Below are positions 7,634 to 16,151 of a stretch of 64,000 bases of DNA, piece after piece. Both the position numbers and the translations under genes were made by a program. Under the pieces are notes generated by a model. That model saw only the letters and a program-made list of their open reading frames with translations. It searched no databases and had not been told where the DNA came from. Source of the DNA: Thermohalobaculum sp951813525 (GTDB taxonomy: Bacteria > Pseudomonadota > Alphaproteobacteria > Rhodobacterales > Rhodobacteraceae). The stretch spans positions 992,001 through 1,056,000 of the forward strand of contig CATOTJ020000003.1 in the NCBI GenBank assembly GCA_951813525.2, read 5' to 3'. The stretch's first letter is position 1; the number at the start of each line of letters is the position of its first letter.

Positions 7634-9343
7634 ATGCCCACTTCACTCCCCCGCCCCGAATACGCTGCCATGTTTGGCCCGACGACCGGCGACAAGCTGC
7701 GTCTGGCCGATACCGAGTTGTTCATCGAAGTCGAACGCGACCTCACCACCTATGGCGAGGAGGTCAAATTTGGCGGCGGCAAGGTCATCCGCGATGGTAT
7801 GGGCCAGTCGCAGACGACACGCGCCGAAGGGGCCGTCGATACCGTCATCACCAACGCGCTGATTGTCGATCATTCCGGTATCTATAAGGCCGATGTGGGC
7901 CTGCGGGACGGGCGCATCCACAAAATCGGCAAGGCCGGCAATCCTGATACGCAGCCAGGCGTCGATATCGTCATCGGCCCCGGCACCGAAGCCATTGCCG
8001 GGGAAGGGAAAATCCTGACGGCGGGCGGGTTCGATGCCCATATTCATTTCATCTGTCCGCAGCAAATCGACGACGCGCTGCATTCCGGGATCACCACCAT
8101 GCTGGGCGGCGGCACCGGCCCCGCGCATGGCACGCTGGCCACCACCTGCACGCCCGGTCCATGGCATATCGGACGCATGCTGCAATCGCTGGATGCGTTC
8201 CCGATCAATTTCGGTCTCAGCGGAAAGGGCAATGCCTCGCAGCCCGCGGCGCTGGAGGAGATGGTCAAGGGCGGCGCTTGCGCCTTGAAACTACACGAAG
8301 ACTGGGGGACCACCCCCGCGGCCATCGACTGCTGTCTGACCGTCGCCGACGCTATGGACGTGCAGGTGATGATCCACACTGACACGCTGAATGAAAGCGG
8401 GTTTGTCGAGAACACCGTTGCCGCCATGAAGGGCCGCACGATCCATGCGTTCCACACCGAGGGGGCAGGGGGCGGCCATGCCCCGGACATCATCAAGGTC
8501 TGCGGGGAAGAACACGTAATCCCGTCCTCGACCAACCCGACGCGGCCCTTCACGGTGAACACCATCGACGAGCATCTGGACATGCTGATGGTCTGCCACC
8601 ACCTGGACAAATCGATCCCCGAAGACGTGGCCTTTGCCGAAAGCCGCATCCGGCGCGAGACGATTGCGGCCGAGGATATACTGCACGATATGGGGGCGTT
8701 CAGCATCATCGCCTCGGACAGCCAGGCCATGGGCCGAATCGGTGAAGTGATCATCCGGACCTGGCAGACGGCCCACAAGATGAAGGTACAGCGCGGGCGT
8801 CTTCCGGGCGAGCCTGGCGACAACGATAACCTGCGGGTCCGGCGCTATGTCGCAAAATACACGATCAACCCGGCAATTGCGCATGGCATGTCAGGCGAGA
8901 TCGGATCGATCGAGGAAGGAAAACGCGCCGATCTGGTTCTGTGGAATCCCGCATTTTTCGGCGTAAAGCCCGAGATGGTGTTGGTCGGCGGCACGATTGC
9001 CTGCGCCCAGATGGGCGACCCGAACGCGAGTATCCCGACGCCGCAGCCTGTCTATACCCGGACCATGTTCGGGGCCTATGGGCGCAGTCTGGAACGCAGC
9101 GCCGTAACCTTTGTCTCGGCGGCGGCGCAGGATGCCGGTATTGGCGCGGCGCTGGGACTGGCCAAGGACACGGTTGCAGTGACCAAGACAAGGGGGATCG
9201 GCAAATCCGATATGGTTCTGAATGACCTGACCCCAGAAATCGAAGTGCATCCGGAAACCTACGAGGTCCGCGCGAACGGTGAATTGCTGACCTGTGAACC
9301 CGCCGAAGTGCTGCCGATGGCGCAGCGCTATTTTATGTTTTGA
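7634..9343 (+). CDS. ureC: Urease alpha (catalytic) subunit UreC
   Basis: Catalytic subunit of nickel urease, 569 residues, full length. Visible active-site features: the His-x-His pair in GGFDAHIHF (His136, His138), the lysine carbamylated in the dinickel centre in CALKLHEDWG (Lys219), and the mobile-flap Cys321-His322 in MVCHHLDKS. It is preceded by the intrusive gap with the antisense membrane-protein gene, so it may need its own promoter or read-through. The ending QRYFMF is usual for UreC. Ten bases separate it from the next gene. Confidence 0.98.
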   Translation: MPTSLPRPEYAAMFGPTTGDKLRLADTELFIEVERDLTTYGEEVKFGGGKVIRDGMGQSQTTRAEGAVDTVITNALIVDHSGIYKADVGLRDGRIHKIGKAGNPDTQPGVDIVIGPGTEAIAGEGKILTAGGFDAHIHFICPQQIDDALHSGITTMLGGGTGPAHGTLATTCTPGPWHIGRMLQSLDAFPINFGLSGKGNASQPAALEEMVKGGACALKLHEDWGTTPAAIDCCLTVADAMDVQVMIHTDTLNESGFVENTVAAMKGRTIHAFHTEGAGGGHAPDIIKVCGEEHVIPSSTNPTRPFTVNTIDEHLDMLMVCHHLDKSIPEDVAFAESRIRRETIAAEDILHDMGAFSIIASDSQAMGRIGEVIIRTWQTAHKMKVQRGRLPGEPGDNDNLRVRRYVAKYTINPAIAHGMSGEIGSIEEGKRADLVLWNPAFFGVKPEMVLVGGTIACAQMGDPNASIPTPQPVYTRTMFGAYGRSLERSAVTFVSAAAQDAGIGAALGLAKDTVAVTKTRGIGKSDMVLNDLTPEIEVHPETYEVRANGELLTCEPAEVLPMAQRYFMF

Positions 9344-9352
9344 GGTAGTTCG

Positions 9353-9853
9353 ATGCTGACACCCGAGCAGTCGAGAAGTGTCGAGGGTCTTGTTGAAAAG
9401 ATGCGCCCGCTGGATAGCGATATCAAAGGCGGGTTGTACTCAAAGCGCCCGCCACTCGTGACGATAGAGGAGTACTTTGCATTTCCGGATGCCACGATGT
9501 GGTGCAACGTATTTCCGGAGCATGAAAGCGTTGTCGAATCTGATTTCTGGCAAGAGCTGAGGAGCAAGGACCGGGTAATTGACCTACGATTCTGGCTGAT
9601 CCAGATCGATGCCGCCGGTTCGACGGAACAGGAGATGCTTGCAGACATAAATTCCGGGAATGGAGTGATCTACAGCGATAAAGGCGTTTTGATCACGACT
9701 GCCGCGCTGGACGACGTGGCCTCCTGGTTCGAGGGAGTTGCGATGCCCGATCAACTGGAAGAATGGCCTGCCGATCCAGAAACCTATGACGGGATCGGGG
9801 AGGCGCCAAAGCCACAGGACGGTAACCGCATTGTTTACTTCTGGTATGACTGA
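9353..9853 (+). CDS. Unknown protein between ureC and ureE (166 residues)
   Basis: A 166-residue soluble, acidic protein of unrecognised family, starting 9 bases after ureC with GAGGTAG as ribosome site and ending 8 bases inside ureE, so clearly part of the operon. It has no signal peptide or membrane helix. It contains several aromatic clusters (EEYFAFPDATMWCNVF, FWQEL, RFWLIQID) and ends in NRIVYFWYD. The Rhodobacter capsulatus urease cluster is known to carry an unassigned ORF at the same position; whether this is homologous could not be tested. Base composition is slightly less GC-rich than the neighbours. Confidence 0.75.
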   Translation: MLTPEQSRSVEGLVEKMRPLDSDIKGGLYSKRPPLVTIEEYFAFPDATMWCNVFPEHESVVESDFWQELRSKDRVIDLRFWLIQIDAAGSTEQEMLADINSGNGVIYSDKGVLITTAALDDVASWFEGVAMPDQLEEWPADPETYDGIGEAPKPQDGNRIVYFWYD

Positions 9854-10322
9854 CAAAGCCCAACACAGCCCGGAGACGCTTACGCTTGACTATGAGGGCC
9901 GGTACTTCCGGCGCCGCATGGTCAGGACCGATTTTGGCCGCGATGTGTTGATCGATGGGGCGGAAGCACGCGCCTTTGCGGAGGGCGAACAAGTCGTTGC
10001 GGCCGATGGGACCGAAATTGTCATCCGGGCCGCACCCGAACCCCTGGCGGAAGTTCGCGGCCCCAATCTGATCCGCCTGGCCTGGCATATCGGGAACCGG
10101 CACACGCCCTGTCAGGTCGGCTCGGATCGCTTGCTGATCCAACGCGATCGCGTGTTGGAGGACATGCTGGTGCGATTGGGCGCAGAAATTCGTCATGTCG
10201 ACGAACCGTTTCAGCCGGAAGGCGGTGCCTATGGCCATGGCCGCACGCATGGGCACAGCCACAGCCATGACCCGCATTCCGACCCGAACGCCCACATTCC
10301 GCGCCGCAACGATCATGGGTGA
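9846..10322 (+). CDS. ureE: Urease accessory nickel metallochaperone UreE
   Basis: UreE carries nickel to the urease activation complex. The 158-residue protein has the peptide-binding N-terminal domain (LTLDYEGRYFRRR onward), the core IRLAWHIGNRHTPCQV holding the conserved nickel-binding His, and a histidine-rich C-terminal tail (GHGRTHGHSHSHDPHSDPNAH) typical of nickel-storing UreE. The start at 9846 overlaps the preceding ORF by 8 bases; the 3' end overlaps ureF by 8 bases. Confidence 0.95.
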   Translation: MTDKAQHSPETLTLDYEGRYFRRRMVRTDFGRDVLIDGAEARAFAEGEQVVAADGTEIVIRAAPEPLAEVRGPNLIRLAWHIGNRHTPCQVGSDRLLIQRDRVLEDMLVRLGAEIRHVDEPFQPEGGAYGHGRTHGHSHSHDPHSDPNAHIPRRNDHG

Positions 10323-11019
10323 TGCGCTCTACAAACTGGCCGCGTGGCTGTCACCGGCGTATCCAGTGGGGGCGTTTAGTTTCAGCCACGGTCTGGAACA
10401 GGCGGTTGCAGGCGATACCGTCTGCAATGCGTCGTCAGCACAGGAGTGGATCGGCGATTGCCTGCGGTTCGGCGCCGGGCGGGCCGATGCCATTTTGTTG
10501 TGCCACGCTTGGCGGGCAGCCGGTAGGGGTGAGGGCGGCGGGGATGAATTCGGGCAAGGCGTCCAGGACGATGCCGCAATGGCCGGGGTCAAGTCGTTGG
10601 TGGAAATCACGTCGCTTGCGTGCGCATTGTCCCCATCAGCAGAACGACTGGGGGAAACGGTCGAGATCGGAACAGGTTTCGCCGCGGTCACGGCGCAGGC
10701 CTGGGGCGCCCACGCGCCAGCGGCGCCCTATCCGGTCGCCGTGGGCGTTGCAGCCGCGCGGGCGGGCATTGCCTTGGCGCCTTGCGTTCAGCTTTTTCTG
10801 CAAGCCTATGTGGCGAACCTCGTCTCGGCAGCGGTTCGCCTTGTGCCGCTGGGCCAGACCGAGGGGCAGGCGATCACGGCCACGCTGATGGACGATGTTG
10901 CAGCTGTGGCAGCCGATGCAATCGCAGCCCGGCTCGAAGATATTGGTGGATGCGCAATTCTGTCCGACATCGCGTCGATGCGCCACGAAACCCAGGAAGT
11001 GAGGCTGTTCCGGTCATGA
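10315..11019 (+). CDS. ureF: Urease accessory protein UreF
   Basis: UreF acts with UreD and UreG to activate urease. The 234-residue protein opens with the family signature LYKLAAWLSPAYPVGAFSFSHGLEQAV (residues 4-30) and is alanine-rich and helical throughout. The start at 10315 overlaps ureE by 8 bases. Its stop overlaps the ATG of the next gene (ATGA), so translation is coupled. Confidence 0.95.
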   Translation: MGDALYKLAAWLSPAYPVGAFSFSHGLEQAVAGDTVCNASSAQEWIGDCLRFGAGRADAILLCHAWRAAGRGEGGGDEFGQGVQDDAAMAGVKSLVEITSLACALSPSAERLGETVEIGTGFAAVTAQAWGAHAPAAPYPVAVGVAAARAGIALAPCVQLFLQAYVANLVSAAVRLVPLGQTEGQAITATLMDDVAAVAADAIAARLEDIGGCAILSDIASMRHETQEVRLFRS

Positions 11020-11399
11020 ATGACGAAAGCTATGCCAAGGGTCAGGAATTGGCCGAAGAGTATAATCCGGGCATGGAGGCCGCATTGCGCGGGCGCTATG
11101 ACGATCTGGTGCCGGGTTTGTCCAAGTCGGTTGTCGATTTTGCCTGGGGGCAACAATACGGGCGCGAGGGGCTGGACATCAAAACGCGCTGGTTGGCAAC
11201 GGTCGCCGCGTTGACGGCGCTGGGCGGTCAGACGCGGCCGCAACTGAAGGTGAACATCGCAGCGGCCCTGCGATCGGGCGCCAGCAGGCGGGAGGTCGGG
11301 GAAGTGATCTGGCAGATGGCGCTGTATGGTGGCTTTCCCGCGGCGATCAACGGCCTGAACGCGGCGTTGGAAGTCTTCGAGGAGGTGGCCGATGACTAG
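11016..11399 (+). CDS. Carboxymuconolactone decarboxylase-like protein inserted between ureF and ureG
   Basis: A 127-residue all-helical protein of the CMD/AhpD superfamily: KTRWLATVAALTALGGQTRPQLKVNIAAALRSGASRREVGE onward matches the PcaC-type core. It contains no cysteine at all, so it cannot be an AhpD-type peroxidase with a CxxC site; a PcaC-like or non-catalytic role is possible. It overlaps ureF by 4 bases (ATGA) and ureG by 8 bases, so it is a true operon member. Its role with urease is unknown. Confidence 0.85.
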   Translation: MNDESYAKGQELAEEYNPGMEAALRGRYDDLVPGLSKSVVDFAWGQQYGREGLDIKTRWLATVAALTALGGQTRPQLKVNIAAALRSGASRREVGEVIWQMALYGGFPAAINGLNAALEVFEEVADD

Positions 11400-12027
11400 C
11401 CCGCACGGGCCGCTGCGCGTCGGGATCGGCGGGCCGGTCGGCGCCGGAAAAACCACATTGACCGCGGCGCTTTGCAAAGCGCTGCGCGACAGCTATTCGG
11501 TCGCTGCGATCACGAATGATATCTATACGCGGGAAGATGCCGAGGCGTTGATGCGGATGCAGGCCTTGCCGCTGGACCGGATCAAGGGGGTCGAGACGGG
11601 CGGCTGTCCACATACCGCCATTCGCGAGGATGCCTCGATCAATCTGGCTGCGATTGCCGAGCTGCGATCCGTGCATCCCGATCTGGACCTGGTTCTGATC
11701 GAATCTGGCGGGGACAACCTGTCGGCTACGTTTTCGCCAGAGCTTGCGGATCTGACGATCTATGTCATCGATGTTGCGGCGGGAGAAGAGATCCCCCGTA
11801 AGGGCGGTCCCGCCATCACGCGGTCGGATCTGCTGGTCATCAACAAGACCGACTTGGCCCCCCATGTCGGCGCCTCGCTTGACATAATGGACCGTGATGC
11901 GCGCCGGATGCGCGGTGACAGGGATTTTGTGTTCACCGAGCTGCGATCCGGGCGCGGGGTGAAGGAAATCGCAGATTTTGTCGTTTTGAACGGCGGGTTG
12001 TCCGCGGCAGATCTGGTGACTGCCTGA
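11392..12027 (+). CDS. ureG: Urease accessory GTPase UreG
   Basis: SIMIBI-class GTPase that couples GTP hydrolysis to nickel insertion into urease. The 211-residue protein has the P-loop GPVGAGKTTL (residues 14-23), the nickel-binding CPH in GVETGGCPHTAIRED, ESGGDNLSATFSPELAD, and the guanine-specificity motif NKTDL. Typical length. It overlaps the preceding CMD-like gene by 8 bases and is the last urease gene; transcription then meets the convergent substrate-binding protein gene. Confidence 0.97.
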   Translation: MTSPHGPLRVGIGGPVGAGKTTLTAALCKALRDSYSVAAITNDIYTREDAEALMRMQALPLDRIKGVETGGCPHTAIREDASINLAAIAELRSVHPDLDLVLIESGGDNLSATFSPELADLTIYVIDVAAGEEIPRKGGPAITRSDLLVINKTDLAPHVGASLDIMDRDARRMRGDRDFVFTELRSGRGVKEIADFVVLNGGLSAADLVTA

Positions 12028-12209
12028 GATCATCTGCGGGGGCGTTTGTTGCTGGCGTGGCCAGTCTTGGTTCGCCGGCTGTGCTGAATTCAGCGGTGCA
12101 CCAATTGCCTCCAGAACGGTCTCAGGCAAATCTGTCGCTCTGCCCGGCCCGGATATCAGACCCATAAACAGTTGCCCTGGAAAAGGCTGTCTTTCGCGAT
12201 TTCCAGGGC

Positions 12210-12245
12210 GAAACAGGCGGAACACAGGGCGGCCCTGCCTGTTTC
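12210..12245. terminator. Nested stem-loop between convergent ureG and substrate-binding-protein gene
   Basis: Outer arms GAAACAGG (12210-12217) and CCTGTTTC (12238-12245) pair perfectly and enclose an inner hairpin CAGGGC/GCCCTG (12225-12237). It sits 9 bases beyond the stop of the minus-strand gene and about 180 bases after ureG. No long T tract follows on either strand, so termination is plausible but not certain. Confidence 0.4.
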
Positions 12246-12253
12246 ATTAGGGT

Positions 12254-13864
12254 TTAGGCGTCAAACCACCAGCGGCTGGCGGCACGGAACCCGTCCATCA
12301 TCCAGCTTGCTGCCAGTTCGCCCGTGTGATGCACGTTCGAGCGGCGCGCGTACACGAAGTTGGGGAAATACGGAATGACCGAGCCACCATCGTCACGCAG
12401 GATCAGCGCCATATCGCGGTACATCTCCGCGCGTTTCGTGTCATCAAGCTCGGCCTTGGCCTGAAGCAGAATCTCGTTGAATTTGGGGTTCTTCCAACGG
12501 GTTTCGTTCCAGGCCGCGTCGTCCTTGTAGGCCAGACTGTACATCACGTCCGGTGTCGGGCGCGCGCCCCAGGCCACGATGCACCACGGCTTCTTCAGCC
12601 AGACATCCGACCAGTACCCATCGTTTGGCTCGCGCACGACGTTGATATTGATCCCGGCAGCCTTGGCGTGCTCCGAGTAGAGGAGCAGACCATCAACAGC
12701 ACCGCTGGTGATCGATTCAGCCGCGTGAATACTGACGCTCAGGTCTTCCATACCCACTTTTTTCAACAGCGAACGGGCCTGATCGGGGTCGTATTCGCGC
12801 TGCGGCACATCATTCGGCCAATAGGGCATGGCAGGGGAGTGGTGGAAGTCATTGCCGATTGTCGCGGCGCCGAACGCGATCTTGTCAATCATGTCCTGAC
12901 GGTTGATGGCCAGCTTCAACGCCATGCGCACTTCCGGCGTGTCAAATGGCGCGGTATCGACATGCATCGGCAGCGTAATGCATTGCGCCGACGAAACATT
13001 CTCGACCTCGATATTGGGATCACGCGCCAGAAGGCTCATCGTCTTGTTTTCGATCTGGCTGATCGCGTCGACGTCACCGGTCAGCAGCGCGGTCTGGCGT
13101 GCGTTGGGATCGTTGATGATGATGAACTCTACTTCGTCGAAATAGGCTCCCTCGCCATGCCATTCCTCGTGACGCACCAACTGCGCCGCGATCCCGGGCT
13201 GATATTCGACCAGTTTATAGGGGCCGCATCCATCCCCCGACTGCCAGTTGGCGGTGCCGTCTTCGTTGCCCGGCACGATGGCCAGGTGATAATCCGGCAT
13301 AATCCAGGGCAGATCGGCATTTGGCGATGACAGTTTGAACGTGATCGAGTGATCGCCGTTGTCCACGACTTCGACGACACTGCTCAGCAGCGCCTTGGCG
13401 GCGGATTTGGAGTCGTCGCCGCGGTGGTGGTTCATGGTGGCGATGACATCCGCCGCGGTTACCTTTTTACCAGTATGGAATGTCGCCCGCTTGTCCAGTT
13501 TGAAAGTCCATTCCGTCGCATCCGGTGACGCTGACCATTCCGTCGCCACATCCGGCCCCAAGGTCTGGTCGGTATTGATCATCGTCAGATAGGACCGATG
13601 GGTGTGGCCCAAAGCGATATCCATGAACGAGATATACTGCCCCGGATCATGTTGATCATTGGTGTTGCCATCATGTTGGCCAATGCGGAACTTGCCGCCG
13701 CGCTTGGGTGCGGCCTGTGCATTGGTGCCCCACAGCCCGGTCGCAGCAGAAGCGGTCATCCCGGCGGCAATGGAATAATTCATGAAAGACCGGCGCGAGA
13801 TTCTGCCATCGCGGGCGGCGTCTGCCAATCTGTCGATCATCATCTTATCTATTTGTTTTGTCAT
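12254..13864 (-). CDS. Tat-exported ABC transporter substrate-binding protein (SBP_bac_5 family)
   Basis: Periplasmic binding protein of the peptide/opine/nickel class, 536 residues. The N-terminus carries a twin-arginine signal (SRRSFM near residue 24, hydrophobic stretch, NAQA cleavage region). The body shows the SBP_bac_5 pattern (DPGQYISFMDIALGHTHRSYL, ATEWSASPDATEWTFKLDKRATFHTGK, ALKLAINRQDMIDKIAFGAA). Start ATG follows GGGAAG. No permease or ATPase gene is in the window, so it is an orphan here. Its neighbour is a ureohydrolase, hinting at a guanidino compound or amino-acid derivative as ligand; nickel for urease is another possibility. Both are inference. Confidence 0.88.
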   Translation of the reverse strand: MTKQIDKMMIDRLADAARDGRISRRSFMNYSIAAGMTASAATGLWGTNAQAAPKRGGKFRIGQHDGNTNDQHDPGQYISFMDIALGHTHRSYLTMINTDQTLGPDVATEWSASPDATEWTFKLDKRATFHTGKKVTAADVIATMNHHRGDDSKSAAKALLSSVVEVVDNGDHSITFKLSSPNADLPWIMPDYHLAIVPGNEDGTANWQSGDGCGPYKLVEYQPGIAAQLVRHEEWHGEGAYFDEVEFIIINDPNARQTALLTGDVDAISQIENKTMSLLARDPNIEVENVSSAQCITLPMHVDTAPFDTPEVRMALKLAINRQDMIDKIAFGAATIGNDFHHSPAMPYWPNDVPQREYDPDQARSLLKKVGMEDLSVSIHAAESITSGAVDGLLLYSEHAKAAGININVVREPNDGYWSDVWLKKPWCIVAWGARPTPDVMYSLAYKDDAAWNETRWKNPKFNEILLQAKAELDDTKRAEMYRDMALILRDDGGSVIPYFPNFVYARRSNVHHTGELAASWMMDGFRAASRWWFDA

Positions 13865-14055
13865 AGTTACTTCCCTGTTTTGTTCGTTACATGTGTTTCG
13901 GTTGTTATTGTTTGGCGGTGATCATAGTCACGTCTGCAAAGAATTCGGGTGCGACCAAATGGCTTTCGGCGCTGGCGCGCGTGGACAGGCTTTTGCATCA
14001 ACCCTGGCCTCCCGCACTGTGTTATTGTCATCGATCCCGGTCATACCGACACGTC

Positions 14056-15111
14056 TCAGTCTTTTGCTCTGAATGGTGAAAACTGCATCAGGCTGAGGAT
14101 CTCGAACAGCATCTGCGCCCCGTTTTGGGCCGTATTTGTCGTCGGGTCATAGGCCGGGGCCACTTCTACGACATCGCCGCCCACCAGATTTGCACCCTTC
14201 ATGCCGCGCAGGATTGTCTTCGCCTCGCGCGTGGTCAGCCCGCCCACCTCCGGTGTCCCGGTGCCCGGCGCGAATGCGGGATCAAGGCTGTCGATGTCAA
14301 AGGACAGATAGGTCGGCCCGTCCCCGATCACCTCGCGCGCCGTGCCGATGATTTCCGGCAAAGAGGCTTCGGTGATGTCGGCGGCTTCGACCACCGTCAT
14401 GCCCGACAAGTCAGAGAACTCCCAGATGTATCTGGCCGCCCCGCGGATACCGATTTGGATGGTGCGTTCCGGGTCCAAAACCCCGTCCAGGACGGCGTTG
14501 CGAAACGGCCCGCCATGGTGGAATTTTTCGCCCTCATAAGATCCACCCGTGTCGCAATGGGCGTCAATATGGATCATCCCGACAGGCCGGCCCGCGCCAA
14601 CTGCCTTCAGGATCGGGTGACTGACCGAATGATCCCCGCCGACTGCCAGGGGGATCACCCCTTCGCCTACGATTTTGCCCGCAAAGGCTTCGATATCGGC
14701 GTGGCTCTGGGCCAGGTCAAATCGGCTTTGCAAAGGGACATCGCCAATATCCGCCGCTGCCATTTCGAATACAGGTGCGCATTCAAGCGCATCATTATCG
14801 GGGCCAATACGCTCGATTGACCGCAACGACCGCGGCCCGAACCGCGCACCATTGCGGTTCGTCACGCCCAGATCCATGGGCACGCCGAACAGGGCGACAT
14901 CCAGATCTTCGATGCCAAGAGTGTCCTGTCCGACATGTCGGTGCGGCGCATCCAGCAAGGTCGGCATGCCGGAATACGGCGCCGGGCGGCGACCGTCTTC
15001 AGAAAAAATCTTTTCAGCAATCCGTCGATATTTTGGCGTGTGTAGGTCGCCGCCACTGGCGTCGGAGAACGTGTTCCGCAGAGCGGACAGCTTTTCGGGG
15101 GACCAGGTCAC
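14056..15111 (-). CDS. speB: Agmatinase-type ureohydrolase
   Basis: Arginase/agmatinase-family metalloenzyme that hydrolyses a guanidino compound to an amine and urea. Metal-binding motifs are GGDHSVSHP, IHIDAHCDT and SFDIDSLDPAFAPGTGTP. GTG at 15111 is preferred (351 residues): AAAGGTG lies 6 bases upstream and it leaves room for the promoter and palindrome before the divergent regulator. An in-frame ATG at 15177 would give 373 residues. Substrate could be agmatine, guanidinobutyrate or similar; motifs alone do not decide. The urea product could feed the urease encoded 2 kb away. Confidence 0.85.
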   Translation of the reverse strand: MTWSPEKLSALRNTFSDASGGDLHTPKYRRIAEKIFSEDGRRPAPYSGMPTLLDAPHRHVGQDTLGIEDLDVALFGVPMDLGVTNRNGARFGPRSLRSIERIGPDNDALECAPVFEMAAADIGDVPLQSRFDLAQSHADIEAFAGKIVGEGVIPLAVGGDHSVSHPILKAVGAGRPVGMIHIDAHCDTGGSYEGEKFHHGGPFRNAVLDGVLDPERTIQIGIRGAARYIWEFSDLSGMTVVEAADITEASLPEIIGTAREVIGDGPTYLSFDIDSLDPAFAPGTGTPEVGGLTTREAKTILRGMKGANLVGGDVVEVAPAYDPTTNTAQNGAQMLFEILSLMQFSPFRAKD

Positions 15112-15185
15112 GCAAGCACCTTTACGATGTGACACCCCAGAGCTAGCCCGTCGCAAATTGCGCATAAACTTGAACAAATCGAATG

Positions 15186-15209
15186 TTTGTTGCGTTATTA
15201 TGCAACAAA
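15186..15209. promoter_or_regulatory. Palindromic operator between the ureohydrolase and lysR genes
   Basis: Perfect 8-base inverted repeat TTTGTTGC (15186-15193) and GCAACAAA (15202-15209) around an 8-base AT-rich spacer. It lies between divergent genes, 19 bases before the regulator start and 75 bases before the preferred ureohydrolase start, the usual place for a LysR-type site that autoregulates and activates the divergent target. Confidence 0.65.
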
Positions 15210-15227
15210 TATATGGGGAGTATTCTG

Positions 15228-16151
15228 GTGGCGCGCCGCAAAAAAGCCTTCTCGGGCAATGTAAGCGATGTTGATCTGCGGTTGATGCGGGTTTTCAAAA
15301 CCGTCATCGAATGTGGCGGGTTATCCGCCGCCCAGACCGAGCTTGGTGTTGGCCGTTCCACCATATCGCGACAGATTTCCGATCTGGAATCCCGCCTTGG
15401 TCTGCGTTTGTGCCATCGCGGGCGCAAGGGGTTTTATCTGACACAGCCGGGGCGCAAGGCATTGGGCTATATCGAGCAGCTTCTGAAATCCGCAGAAGAT
15501 TTCACATCAAACGTGGCGAGCATCAGCAGCCGGACGGTCGGGAAGATCGATATCGGTATGATCGATTATACGGTATCAGACGACAAGAACCCGCTGATAT
15601 CGGCCATCCGAGAATATCAGCAAATCGCGCCAGGCGTTACGATCGACCTGATGAGCGGTTCGCCCAACGAGGTTGAGCGCGGTGTGATCGACGGCACTTT
15701 GCACATCGGTATCGTTCCGGATTACCAGCGCCATCCCAGCCTGGAATATCACAGATTATATGATGAACCGGTCGGGCTGTTTTGCGGAGGAGACCATCCG
15801 CTTGCAACCTCCGTTCAGCAGCGCGTTGCGCTCGGCGAGCGGGATGTCTGTAAACACAAGCTCGTGTTTCGCGGCTATTTCGAGAGCGAAAGGCTGCGTG
15901 AGCGCAAAAAGAAATTTCCCGTAGGCAGCACGGTTTATCAAACCGAGGCGGTTCTTGCCCTGGTGCGCAGCGGAATCTATCTCGGGTTTTTTCCGCTTCA
16001 TTGCCAAGAATTGATGCGCGGCGAATACTATGAACTGCTGCCCGAGACGTTTCGCTATTCCACACCAATTTGCGCTGTCTGGAGAGGCGACAGACGGGAT
16101 TCACATATACTGCAGCAGTTTCTCGAAGTGCTCAGCAAGGAAAGAGATTAA
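15228..16151 (+). CDS. LysR-family transcriptional regulator
   Basis: 307-residue regulator with an N-terminal winged HTH (about residues 14-73: SDVDLRLMRVFKTVIECGGLSAAQTELGVGRSTISRQISDLESRLGL) and a C-terminal effector-binding domain of the LysR substrate type. GTG 15228 is chosen because GGGGAG lies 7 bases upstream; the in-frame ATGs at 15183 and 15213 lack a site and the first falls next to the palindrome. It is divergent from the ureohydrolase gene, which it probably controls. Effector unknown. Confidence 0.88.
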   Translation: MARRKKAFSGNVSDVDLRLMRVFKTVIECGGLSAAQTELGVGRSTISRQISDLESRLGLRLCHRGRKGFYLTQPGRKALGYIEQLLKSAEDFTSNVASISSRTVGKIDIGMIDYTVSDDKNPLISAIREYQQIAPGVTIDLMSGSPNEVERGVIDGTLHIGIVPDYQRHPSLEYHRLYDEPVGLFCGGDHPLATSVQQRVALGERDVCKHKLVFRGYFESERLRERKKKFPVGSTVYQTEAVLALVRSGIYLGFFPLHCQELMRGEYYELLPETFRYSTPICAVWRGDRRDSHILQQFLEVLSKERD

